Shown here piece after piece: positions 7,071-13,148 of a stretch of 13,148 bases of DNA (its first letter is position 1; each line of letters starts with the position of its first letter). The translations under genes were made by a program, and so were the position numbers. The stretch lies in contig JAODAY010000151.1 in NCBI GenBank assembly GCA_025463665.1, positions 1 to 13,148 on the forward strand. The letters are read 5' to 3'. The notes under the pieces are model-generated. The model was not told the origin of the DNA, did no database searches, and worked only from the letters and a program-made list of their open reading frames with translations. This DNA is from Microbacteriaceae bacterium (GTDB lineage Bacteria > Actinomycetota > Actinomycetes > Actinomycetales > Microbacteriaceae).

Positions 7071-7763
7071 GTGACCACGCAGATCGTCATTCTGGCCGCC
7101 GGCATGGGCAGTCGTCTCGTCCGTTCTCTGCCGAAGCAACTCACCGAGCTCGCCGACGGCCGCACCATCATGAAGCAGCAGATCGACAACATCCACCACG
7201 CTTTCGGCAAGTCCGCCAGCGTCACTGTGGTAGTCGGCTACAAGCTTGAGCACATCTTCGAGGCCTTCCCAGAAGCATCGTTCGTCTACAACGAGCAGTA
7301 CGACCAGACCTACACCTCCAAGAGCCTGATGCGCGCCCTTCAGGCGTCAGCACCCGGTGGAGTGCTGTGGATGAACGGCGATGTCGTCTTCGATCCCACC
7401 GCTCTCGACCGTGCCGCGAAGATGGTCGCCCGCGACCAGTCGTTCGTCTCGGTCAACACCGCGAAGGTCTCCGACGAAGAGGTCAAGTACACGACCGACG
7501 CCGAGGGCTACATCAAGGAACTGTCGAAGACGGTCAAGGGTGGGCTCGGCGAGGCCGTCGGAATCAACTACATCTCCCGCGACGACAAGGCGCTCCTGTT
7601 GCGCCAGCTCAAGCGCGTGGGCGATCAGGACTATTTCGAACGTGGCATAGAGTTGGCAATCGAGCAGGACAAACTGCACATTGAGCCGGTGGACATCTCC
7701 GACCTCTACGCCGTGGAGATCGACTTCGCTGAAGACCTGGAGCGGGCAAACCTCTTCGTCTAA
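7071..7763 (+). CDS. LicC-like sugar/choline-phosphate nucleotidyltransferase
   Basis: Predicted to activate a phosphorylated small alcohol or sugar with an NTP (NDP-X + pyrophosphate) for a cell-surface polymer. 230 aa, a single Rossmann-like NTP-transferase domain. Visible are LAAGMGSRL at 8-16, PKQL at 21-24 with the catalytic-type Lys22, VVVGYKLEHI at 53-62, NEQYDQT at 74-80 followed by SKSL at 83-86 (as in phosphocholine cytidylyltransferases), MNGDVVFD at 101-108 with metal-site Asp104, EAVGINYIS at 161-169, and a C-terminal EIDFAEDL at 216-223 giving a second acidic metal site. Start GTG with a strong AAGGAG site. First gene of an operon with a TagGH-type exporter 44 nt downstream, so its product probably feeds the exported polymer. 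The substrate (choline, ethanolamine, glycerol or a sugar phosphate) cannot be told from sequence alone. Confidence 0.85.
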   Translation: MTTQIVILAAGMGSRLVRSLPKQLTELADGRTIMKQQIDNIHHAFGKSASVTVVVGYKLEHIFEAFPEASFVYNEQYDQTYTSKSLMRALQASAPGGVLWMNGDVVFDPTALDRAAKMVARDQSFVSVNTAKVSDEEVKYTTDAEGYIKELSKTVKGGLGEAVGINYISRDDKALLLRQLKRVGDQDYFERGIELAIEQDKLHIEPVDISDLYAVEIDFAEDLERANLFV

Positions 7764-7796
7764 CGTTGCCGAGGGCGTTACGGGAGTCCGCATCCC

Positions 7797-7802
7797 AAAG
7801 GA
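7797..7802 (+). promoter_or_regulatory. Ribosome binding site AAAGGA deciding the TagG-type permease start
   Basis: AAAGGA, 5 nt before GTG 7808. It favours this start over the in-frame TTG at 7766, which has no such site and adds 14 residues unlike the family. Confidence 0.65.
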
Positions 7803-7807
7803 TTCAC

Positions 7808-8608
7808 GTGACCGTTGCACTACCTGAGCGAGCCGTTCGATCACCGCTGGCGCGATACTGGCAGTCCCTGTGGCTCCTCGCGAAGCGGGACCTGAGGGTT
7901 CGCTACTCCACCTCTGCGCTCGGGTACTTCTGGTCGATCCTCGACCCGCTCGTCATGGCGGGCATCTACTGGTTCGTGTTCACCCAGGTGTTCCAGCGTC
8001 CGGTGGGCGAGGAACCGTACATGGTGTTCCTCCTCGCGGCCCTGCTGTCGTGGACGTGGTTCAACGGCTCGGTGTCTGACGCGACGCGCGCCTTCCTGAA
8101 AGAGGCGAAGCTCGTTCGGTCGACGAAGATACCGCGCACGATCTGGGTGGCGAGCCTCGCCCTGTCGAAGGGCATCGAGTTCGTCGCGAGCCTGCCAGTC
8201 CTCGCCTTTTTCGCGATCGTCTCGGGCGCTTCGGTCAACGGCAACCTGGCATTCTTCGGTCTCGGCATAATCATTCAGGCGGTGCTCACCGTCGGCATCG
8301 GCCTGATCGTCGCGCCGCTTGTCGTCTTCTTCCGCGACATGGAGCGAGCCGTCAAGCTCGCCCTGCGTTTTCTCTTCTACGCCTCGCCGGTCATCTACGG
8401 CCTGTCCGACCTGCCGAACGAGTCGTTGCAGTTCTGGGCGGCGTTCAACCCGCTGAGCGGAATCTTCTCCATCTACCGTTCGGGGTTCTTTCCCGAGCAG
8501 CTCAACTGGTTCGCGGTTGCACTCTCAGCCGGCATGAGTATCGTCATCCTGTGCATCGGCATCCTCGTCTTCAAGCGCACCGTCCGCTCGGTGCTGAAAG
8601 AGATTTGA
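7808..8608 (+). CDS. TagG/Wzm-type polysaccharide or teichoic acid ABC exporter permease
   Basis: Membrane half of an ABC-2 exporter that moves lipid-linked glycopolymers across the cytoplasmic membrane. 266 aa from GTG 7808, normal length. After a short cytoplasmic N-terminus comes the family motif RDLRVRYSTSALGYFWSILDP (27-47), then hydrophobic segments around 48-63, 72-88, 113-137, 149-175, 186-199 and 234-256, and a basic C-terminal tail FKRTVRSVLKEI. The TKIPR at 106-110 matches the 'K-x-P' gate region seen in Wzm and TagG. It lies 44 nt after the nucleotidyltransferase gene and 3 nt before the ATPase gene. I would call it tagG/wzm-like rather than commit to one polymer. Confidence 0.92.
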   Translation: MTVALPERAVRSPLARYWQSLWLLAKRDLRVRYSTSALGYFWSILDPLVMAGIYWFVFTQVFQRPVGEEPYMVFLLAALLSWTWFNGSVSDATRAFLKEAKLVRSTKIPRTIWVASLALSKGIEFVASLPVLAFFAIVSGASVNGNLAFFGLGIIIQAVLTVGIGLIVAPLVVFFRDMERAVKLALRFLFYASPVIYGLSDLPNESLQFWAAFNPLSGIFSIYRSGFFPEQLNWFAVALSAGMSIVILCIGILVFKRTVRSVLKEI

Positions 8609-8611
8609 TTC

Positions 8612-9394
8612 GTGACCCAGCATGAGATCGTCGAGGTTCCGGCAGCCGCGAAGAAGAGCGCGGTGATCTCGGTGACCGATGCGGGGATCCGCTACCGCAG
8701 AAACCGGCGCGCGCGCCGCAACTTCAAGGACCTCTTCAGCAGCCGTGCGCGCAGGACGCGTCCGGGCGAGTTCTGGGCCTTGCGACACATCTCCTTCTCG
8801 GTGCAGCCGGGCGAGGCCATTGGTGTCGTCGGGCGCAATGGACAGGGCAAGTCGACCCTTCTCAAGCTCGTGGCCGAGGTCGTGCTGCCCGACGAAGGTA
8901 CCGTGGATGTGCACGGCGGTGTCGCGCCGCTCATCGAGATTACCGGCGGCTTCGTCAATGACCTCACCGTGCGCGAGAACGTTTATCTGACCGCCGGCCT
9001 GCACGGCATGAAGAAGTCGGAGATCGCCGCTCAGTTCGACGACATCATCGCCTTCGCAGAAATCGGCGAGTTTCTCGACACCCCCTACAAGCACCTGTCG
9101 AGCGGCATGAAGGTGCGCATCGCGTTCTCGGTCGTCTCCCGCCTCGACGAGCCCATCATTCTCGTCGACGAGGTGCTCGCTGTGGGCGACAAGAGCTTTC
9201 GCGAGAAGTGCTATCGCCGCATCGAGGAACTTCTCGCGGGCGGCCGCACACTCTTCTTCGTTTCACACAACGAGAAAGACCTGCGGCGCTTCTGCACCCG
9301 CGGCCTCTATCTGGACAAGGGAACACTCGTGCTCGACGCGCCCATTGCCCAAGTACTCGAACGCTACAACGCCGATTACGGAGTCAACTCATGA
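8612..9394 (+). CDS. TagH/Wzt-type polysaccharide or teichoic acid ABC exporter ATPase
   Basis: ATPase half of the exporter encoded just upstream. 260 aa: Walker A GRNGQGKS at 74-81, signature LSSGM at 162-166, Walker B IILVDE at 182-187 followed by the family-typical VLAVGD, and His219 in VSHNEKDL. The TagH/Wzt hallmarks are the Arg/Lys-rich insertion before the first strand (residues ~29-50), APLIEITGGF at 105-114 and LTVRENVYL at 118-126. There is no C-terminal carbohydrate-binding extension, so this is the short form that does not read a terminal cap. Start GTG 8612, with GAAAGAGA upstream inside the permease end. The stop overlaps the next ATG (ATGA), so the next gene is coupled. Confidence 0.93.
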   Translation: MTQHEIVEVPAAAKKSAVISVTDAGIRYRRNRRARRNFKDLFSSRARRTRPGEFWALRHISFSVQPGEAIGVVGRNGQGKSTLLKLVAEVVLPDEGTVDVHGGVAPLIEITGGFVNDLTVRENVYLTAGLHGMKKSEIAAQFDDIIAFAEIGEFLDTPYKHLSSGMKVRIAFSVVSRLDEPIILVDEVLAVGDKSFREKCYRRIEELLAGGRTLFFVSHNEKDLRRFCTRGLYLDKGTLVLDAPIAQVLERYNADYGVNS

Positions 9395-10263
9395 CCAAGC
9401 CCACCGAGGTAAGCGCCAACCGGTTCGTCGTCACCGGAATCGACCGTCTGCTCACCGTGCAGCGTCCCGCCGTTCTGGCGCACCTGCACTCGATCCGCAG
9501 CAAGCACCCCGACGCGACGCCCGAGGAGATAATCCGCATCCTCGAGCGCCGCTACCTCGCCGCCGTCACCACGGGCGGCGTCGTCGTCGGTGCGAGCGCC
9601 GTCGTGCCCGGCATCGGCATGGGTGCGGCGCTCGCCCTCTCCACGGTCGAGACCGGCGGCTTCCTCGAGGCGAGCGCGCTGTTCGCCCAGTCGGTCACCG
9701 AGGTGCACGGAATCGTCGTCGACGACCCGGATCGCGCGCGCACCCTGGTGATGACGCTGATTCTGGGCACGGCTGGCAGCGACCTTGTCAAACAGCTCGC
9801 CAGCCAGGCGGCGGGAACGGGCCCGGAGAAGAGCCGGTTCTGGGGCGAGCTGGTGACGAAGAACCTCCCGAAGGCCGCGATGGGCCAGGTGGCGGATCGC
9901 CTCAAGAAGACCTTCGTCAAGCGCTTCGCCGTGACACAGGGCACCAACGTCATCGGCCGTGCAATCCCCTTCGGCATCGGGGCCGTTGTCGGCGGCACCG
10001 GCAACAACCTGCTGGGACGCCAGGTCATCCGCAGCTCGCGAGAGGCGTTCCGCATGCCGCCGCAGGAGTTCCCCGCCTCGCTGGAGTTGCGCGTCAAGGC
10101 ACCCAAGACGATCACTCTGCCGCGCGCGCCGAAGGGCGAGCGCACGAGCGGTGTCGCGCGCATCCAGCGCGCGCTCGGCCGCGGCCGCGCCGCCGGGCAG
10201 AGCACCGAGACGCCGGCTGAGGCACCCGCCGCGGCATCCGTCGACGACCTGGCCGGTGACTAG
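9391..10263 (+). CDS. EcsC-like protein of unknown function, coupled to the TagGH exporter
   Basis: 290 aa; I do not know its function. An N-terminal helical region (to ~58) is followed by a Gly/Ala/Val-rich hydrophobic stretch (61-86, GVVVGASAVVPGIGMGAALAL), a charged helical middle (110-190), a second glycine-rich stretch (191-210, AIPFGIGAVVGGTGNNLLGR), and a basic then Ala/Pro-rich low-complexity tail (235-290). The 'PFGIGAVVGGxxN' motif near the end recalls EcsC-family proteins, but the match is by eye only. No signal peptide. It probably sits at or in the membrane through the two glycine-rich hairpins. ATG 9391 overlaps the TagH stop by 4 nt, which implies stoichiometric co-expression and a possible role in export or membrane organisation. 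Its stop overlaps the convergent topoisomerase stop. Confidence 0.8.
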   Translation: MTKPTEVSANRFVVTGIDRLLTVQRPAVLAHLHSIRSKHPDATPEEIIRILERRYLAAVTTGGVVVGASAVVPGIGMGAALALSTVETGGFLEASALFAQSVTEVHGIVVDDPDRARTLVMTLILGTAGSDLVKQLASQAAGTGPEKSRFWGELVTKNLPKAAMGQVADRLKKTFVKRFAVTQGTNVIGRAIPFGIGAVVGGTGNNLLGRQVIRSSREAFRMPPQEFPASLELRVKAPKTITLPRAPKGERTSGVARIQRALGRGRAAGQSTETPAEAPAAASVDDLAGD

Positions 10264-11231
10264 CCGCTCGACAGGAGCGCGAGAAGCTCAGTCTCTGCGG
10301 CGTTGAGTCGTTTCGGGTCGATGGTCTTGCCGCGCCGGTACTTGTCGACCACGCGCGGATCGACGTAGCTCTTCTTGGCGATCGACGGAGTGTTGCCGAG
10401 CACGCTCGCCGCGTCGCGCATCGCCTGCGCGACCGCCCTGGTGCGACCGGTCCTCGAGCGCTGCGGTCCCCTCGAGGCGAGGCTGGATGCCGCGGCGATA
10501 GTTCCGCGCAGGGTGCGGAAGTCCTTCGCCGAAAACTCGCCGCCCGTGCGCTCGCGCACGTAGGCGTTCACGTCTTCGGCGCTGAGGGTGTGCCACTCCT
10601 CACCCTCCTTGTAGGCGAGCAGTCTGGCGTTTGGTCCGCGGCGCTTGAGCGACCTCAGCACCGACGCGAGGTCGACGTCGGTGATCTCCGAACTCCACTC
10701 CTGCCCGCTCTTGGCCGGAAAGCTCAGCGACACCGTCGACCCGCTCACCTTCGCGTGCGAACACAGCAGCGTCGACAGGCCGTGACTGCCGTTGGTCTGG
10801 GCGTAGCGCTCGGAACCGATGCGCAGCGAACCGGTGTCGAGCATGCGGAACGCCGCCGCGAGGGCGCGCGTCTTGGTGAACCCCTCGCTGCGCAGATCCA
10901 TCGTGACGCGGCGTCGGGCTGTCGGCAGCGACTCGGCGAGCGCGAGGGCTCGCTCGAACTTGACCTTGTCCTTCTTTTCGCGCCAGTACGGGTGGTAGAT
11001 GTACTGGCGGCGCCCGGCATCGTCGACGCCCGTGGCCTGGATGTGGCTGTTGGGGTGCGGGGCGATCCATACGTCGGTCCACGCCGGCGGGATCGCAAGC
11101 GTGTCGACGCGTTCCCGAATGGCGGCGTCGCTGATGGTGCGACCGCGCGCATCGCGAATGGAGAACCCGCGGCCACTCCGCACGCGAGCGAAGCCGGGTC
11201 GGGAGAGGTTGCTTCTGCGCAGTCTCGGCAT
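10260..11231 (-). CDS. DNA topoisomerase IB, poxvirus/Deinococcus type
   Basis: Relaxes supercoils by transient single-strand cleavage with a 3'-phosphotyrosyl link. 323 aa, near the usual 310-350. An N-terminal beta-rich DNA-clamp domain (GRGFSIRDARGRTI, IPPAWTDVWI, HPNSHIQATGVDDAGRRQY) is followed by the catalytic domain. The active site can be traced: Arg137 (LRIGSERYAQTNGSHGL), Lys174 (FPAKSGQEW), Arg239 (KDFRTLRGT), Asn280 and Tyr289 (LGNTPSIAKKSYVDP). Asn replaces the His of the viral enzyme, as I recall from Deinococcus TopIB, so it should be active. Start ATG 11231, 6 nt after a TAACGT box. Convergent with the EcsC-like gene, with overlapping stops. Stand-alone; not part of the polymer locus by function. 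Confidence 0.94.
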   Translation of the reverse strand: MPRLRRSNLSRPGFARVRSGRGFSIRDARGRTISDAAIRERVDTLAIPPAWTDVWIAPHPNSHIQATGVDDAGRRQYIYHPYWREKKDKVKFERALALAESLPTARRRVTMDLRSEGFTKTRALAAAFRMLDTGSLRIGSERYAQTNGSHGLSTLLCSHAKVSGSTVSLSFPAKSGQEWSSEITDVDLASVLRSLKRRGPNARLLAYKEGEEWHTLSAEDVNAYVRERTGGEFSAKDFRTLRGTIAAASSLASRGPQRSRTGRTRAVAQAMRDAASVLGNTPSIAKKSYVDPRVVDKYRRGKTIDPKRLNAAETELLALLSSG

Positions 11232-11237
11232 GCCTCG

Positions 11238-11243
11238 ACGTTA
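11238..11243 (-). promoter_or_regulatory. Probable -10 box of the topoisomerase IB gene (leaderless start)
   Basis: TAACGT on the minus strand, ending 6 nt before the ATG, fits TAnnnT. No Shine-Dalgarno lies in between. Confidence 0.45.
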
Positions 11244-11317
11244 CGCCGCCTCTCCCCCACACACGAATGCCGCCGGGGCACTTGCACAACGAGGCCGAAT
11301 TCGTCACTGGCTGACCG

Positions 11318-11323
11318 TAGCTT
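11318..11323 (+). promoter_or_regulatory. Probable -10 box of the small hypothetical gene (leaderless start)
   Basis: TAGCTT, 6 nt before ATG 11330. The CGCGGC between box and ATG is not a ribosome binding site. No clear -35 is seen. Confidence 0.45.
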
Positions 11324-11329
11324 CGCGGC

Positions 11330-11614
11330 ATGACACAGATCGCTTATCGAGTGCCGTTCGTCGTCGACCGCTCCCGCGCGCCACATCGCTACCGGCTCGT
11401 CAACCGCAGCACCGAACCGCTTGACGCGGTTCACATCATGGTTCTGCGCTCCGGGGCGACCCTGCCCATGAACACCAGGCGGCTCCCGCCGGGCAAGGCC
11501 CTGAACTTCGCCGGTTCGGGCCACCGCCCCGGGCATGCTGCGCTGTTCGACATCGTCATCGTGCGGTGGTTCCGCCCCAACGGCGAGGAGTACCTGTGGC
11601 GCGTCGTCTTGTGA
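11330..11614 (+). CDS. Small hypothetical protein, 94 aa
   Basis: Not recognised. 94 aa, basic (many Arg), no signal peptide or membrane helix, no cysteine. Alternating hydrophobic stretches (YRLVNRS, AVHIMVLRSG, KALNFAGSG, ALFDIVIVRWF, EEYLWRVVL) suggest a small beta-sandwich, like proteins that carry one Ig-like or cupin-like fold, but that is a guess. Support for being real: a clean ATG start with a -10-like TAGCTT 6 nt upstream, G/C-rich third positions, and an end only 2 nt from the stop of the next convergent frame. It sits between topoisomerase IB (divergent) and the glycerophosphotransferase locus, with no evident functional link to either. Confidence 0.65.
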   Translation: MTQIAYRVPFVVDRSRAPHRYRLVNRSTEPLDAVHIMVLRSGATLPMNTRRLPPGKALNFAGSGHRPGHAALFDIVIVRWFRPNGEEYLWRVVL

Positions 11615-11616
11615 GA

Positions 11617-11820
11617 TCAGTCGGCGTCGACGGTGTCTTCGTCGTCGTCATCGTCGAATGCGTCGGTCGACGACACCGCCACGTCGGCCGCGTGCAGGGC
11701 GGAGTGGTGCTCCCACTCCCGCACCAGTTGTTCCACCGCGGCGTGGAATCGTGCGGTGGCTGCACCCTGGGTGGTGTCGCCGAAGTGGCGCTCGACCCAG
11801 AAGTTCAGCTTCTGCTTGGC
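11617..11820 (-). pseudogene. Detached C-terminal segment of the glycerophosphotransferase, after an in-frame TAG
   Basis: This segment continues in exactly the same frame as the gene ending at 11821 (11617-12912 is a whole number of codons), separated only by the TAG at 11821-11823. The 67 codons read as a family-like ending: AKQKLNFWVERHFGDTTQGA, then ARFHAAVEQLVREWEHH, then an acidic tail (FDDDDDEDTVDAD) and TGA at 11617-11619. There is no start codon with a ribosome binding site near its beginning, so it is unlikely to be translated on its own. It is the original C-terminus, lost by a recent nonsense change, or else reached by stop readthrough or produced by a sequencing error. Confidence 0.8.
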
Positions 11821-12912
11821 CTAGACGCTGTGCAGCACCCGCTCCGCCTGTTCGACGATGTTGCCCGCGGCATCGGCCGTCAGCCACTCGCAGTCGCCGA
11901 GGTAGCCGCTCTCGTCGAGGTCGGCGAGGGGGGAGGTCGGCCGTGCGACGATGAGCGGCTTGCCCGTGGCCAGCCGGTCGTAGACCATGGCCGACACGTC
12001 GGTGATCGCAACGTCGGCTCCGGCGATCTGCCAGCCGAGTTCGTTGCCCTCGTCGAAGATGTGGTGCGCGGTGGCGTCGGCCGCATTGGCCGCGGCGATG
12101 GCCGCGATGATCGACTCGTTCGCACGTTTGTACTCCCTGTCGATGACGCCGCTTCGCGGGTGCGGGCGGTACAGCACTCGGTGCCGCCCGGTCGCGATCA
12201 GGGCGTCGACGAGGGCAACGCCGTGGGTGGCGATGGAACCGTATGCTGCGGCCGCGCGGTCGCCCTCCCAGGTGGGCGCGTAGAGCACGACGGTCCGATC
12301 GTCGGCGGGGTAGGGCAGTTCTGCGACAAAGTGGTCTGCCTGCGGTCGACCGATGGTGATCGCGCGACGGTCGACGTCGAAGTTCCACAGTTTTCGGCGC
12401 AGTCGCTGGCGGGCGGCCTCACCCGCCACGAGGCTGTAGTCGTAGGCCTTGAACTGGTTCGTGGTCATGTACATCTTGTCGCTCTCACCGTGATTGATGA
12501 AAACATGCCACATGGTGCCGTAGCGGAACATCTGGAAGTTCTTGGTGTTCTGGTTCACATAGAACACGATCTTGAGGTTCTGCTTCTGCACGAACCGCTC
12601 GAGATCGACGACGGGGCGGAGGTACACGGCCGGCACCGGCGACTCGTCGAGCAGATTCAGCATCACACCCGGCGAGCGGGAGATGATGGCCACCGGCCAG
12701 CGCTTCGCGAGCTCGGCGAGGGGGGCGTACCACTGCCGGATCTGGTACATGTTCACTCGAGTGTCGGCGAAGTAGACGGCGATCTCGATGCTTCCCGGCT
12801 CGATCGGCGGCTCGTCGGGCAGCCGGCGGGCGAGTTCGGCACGGGATTTGCGCGATCGCAGGATGCCGGTGAGCACCTTTCGGGCGGCATGGACATCTCT
12901 GAGAATCGGCAC
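11821..12912 (-). CDS. CDP-glycerol glycerophosphotransferase family (TagF-like), truncated by an in-frame TAG
   Basis: Predicted to transfer glycerol-phosphate or another polyol-phosphate from a CDP donor onto a membrane-linked teichoic-acid-like chain at the inner membrane face. 363 aa before the TAG; ~430 with the downstream segment. Motifs: AVYFADTRVNMYQIRQWY (45-62), IVFYVNQNTKNF (115-126), HGESDK at 141-146 with catalytic-type His141, VVLYAPTWEG at 208-217, LYRPHPRSG with His251, and DVSAMVYDRLATGKP at 305-319. The catalytic fold seems complete, so activity may survive truncation. The start is uncertain: GTG 12912 is chosen because a TTTAAT box lies 6 nt upstream; TTG 12942 is in frame but its extra residues do not look family-like. 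Likely part of the same pathway as the TagGH exporter. Confidence 0.85.
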   Translation of the reverse strand: MPILRDVHAARKVLTGILRSRKSRAELARRLPDEPPIEPGSIEIAVYFADTRVNMYQIRQWYAPLAELAKRWPVAIISRSPGVMLNLLDESPVPAVYLRPVVDLERFVQKQNLKIVFYVNQNTKNFQMFRYGTMWHVFINHGESDKMYMTTNQFKAYDYSLVAGEAARQRLRRKLWNFDVDRRAITIGRPQADHFVAELPYPADDRTVVLYAPTWEGDRAAAAYGSIATHGVALVDALIATGRHRVLYRPHPRSGVIDREYKRANESIIAAIAAANAADATAHHIFDEGNELGWQIAGADVAITDVSAMVYDRLATGKPLIVARPTSPLADLDESGYLGDCEWLTADAAGNIVEQAERVLHSV

Positions 12913-12918
12913 CCGCCA

Positions 12919-12924
12919 ATTAAA
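12919..12924 (-). promoter_or_regulatory. Probable -10 box of the glycerophosphotransferase gene (leaderless start)
   Basis: TTTAAT on the minus strand, 6 nt before GTG 12912, in a locally AT-rich patch. It supports the GTG start. No good -35 is seen. Confidence 0.4.
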
Positions 12925-12940
12925 ACAGCCCCGCTCCCGC

Positions 12941-12959
12941 AACCCCCACTCACGGGGTT
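12941..12959. repeat. Inverted repeat AACCCC-N7-GGGGTT in a divergent promoter region
   Basis: Perfect 6-bp arms between the glycerophosphotransferase gene and the divergent partial gene, upstream of both -10 boxes. It could be a shared operator. The arms are short enough that chance is possible in this composition. Confidence 0.3.
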
Positions 12960-12986
12960 ACCGTTACTGACCTGATACCGGCCTGT

Positions 12987-12992
12987 TACGCT
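12987..12992 (+). promoter_or_regulatory. Probable -10 box of the partial gene at the right edge
   Basis: TACGCT, 5 nt before GTG 12998, with TTACTG (12964-12969) 17 bp upstream as a weak -35. It fits a leaderless start. Confidence 0.4.
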
Positions 12993-12997
12993 GGGGC

Positions 12998-13148
12998 GTG
13001 CCTCAGACCGCGCCCGGATTGACATTTGCCAGCGTGAACGCGAAGAAGATTCTCGCGCATCCCGGCTACGCCCACGGAGCCCTCGTCAGTCACAACGTGC
13101 CGCCCCGCCTGGACCTCTGCGTTTTAGTCAGCTGCCCGGGCGTGGGCT
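12998..13148 (+). CDS. Partial CDS of unknown function, cut by right window edge
   Basis: About 50 residues are visible, starting MPQTAPGLTFASVNAKKILA and continuing open to the window end. I do not recognise the family from this fragment. No signal peptide is evident. The start is GTG 12998, chosen for the TACGCT box 5 nt upstream; an internal in-frame GTG at 13033 is a possible later start. It is divergent from the glycerophosphotransferase gene, so it may belong to the same surface-polymer locus, but nothing in the fragment shows this. Confidence 0.5.
   Translation, partial: MPQTAPGLTFASVNAKKILAHPGYAHGALVSHNVPPRLDLCVLVSCPGVG

Noticed and set aside
5813..7249. 478-codon Gly/Ala/Val-rich frame on the plus strand opposite the ABC ATPase
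   Set aside because: It is antisense to the Walker motifs, and its repetitive look mirrors the 15-bp coding repeats.
11821..11823. TAG as a pyrrolysine codon
   Set aside because: No pyrrolysine machinery is visible here and it is not expected in this group. Nonsense mutation, readthrough or sequencing error are simpler explanations.
11566..12975. 469-codon open frame on the plus strand opposite the glycerophosphotransferase
   Set aside because: The minus strand carries all family motifs. This frame is long only because the reverse of a GC-rich gene has few stops.

Overview
The window is high-GC DNA, with G/C-rich third codon positions and frequent GTG starts. It comes from an actinobacterium, most likely Microbacteriaceae. 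That assignment rests on gene content (DUF3039, a poxvirus-type topoisomerase IB, an actinobacterial nicotinate phosphoribosyltransferase) and on many starts preceded by a TAnnnT box 5-7 nt upstream, as in leaderless actinobacterial mRNAs. It is an inference, not a database match.

Left part (1-3731). A minus-strand operon reads photolyase-related pseudogene -> murI (glutamate racemase) -> rph (RNase PH, cut by the window edge), with 4-nt overlaps. The photolyase-like gene is a decayed remnant: most of its middle is missing and its end is frameshifted. RNase PH has Tyr where the family has a metal-binding Asp. pncB (NAD salvage) is divergent and ends convergently against a small DUF3039 zinc-binding-type gene; their two stop codons form the ends of one inverted repeat.

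Middle part (3785-7070). A minus-strand two-gene ABC exporter consists of an ATPase with an unusual ~270-residue Pro/Ala/Lys/Thr-rich N-terminal extension, containing a 15-bp tandem repeat, followed by a ~12-TM permease. A 155-bp divergent intergenic region separates it from the next operon.

Right part (7071-13148). A plus-strand operon encodes a LicC-like nucleotidyltransferase, a TagG/Wzm-type permease, a TagH/Wzt-type ATPase and an EcsC-like protein of unknown function. Its last stop overlaps that of a convergent topoisomerase IB gene inside a CTAG palindrome. A small hypothetical gene follows. Then comes a minus-strand CDP-glycerol glycerophosphotransferase (TagF-like) gene whose frame is interrupted by one in-frame TAG, after which 67 family-like codons continue. 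A divergent gene of unknown function is cut by the right edge.

Together the right half looks like a teichoic-acid-like cell-wall glycopolymer locus: nucleotide activation, a two-component exporter, a polyol-phosphate transferase and an uncharacterised partner. MurI supplies D-glutamate for peptidoglycan in the left half. I see no tRNA, rRNA, CRISPR array or insertion sequence.
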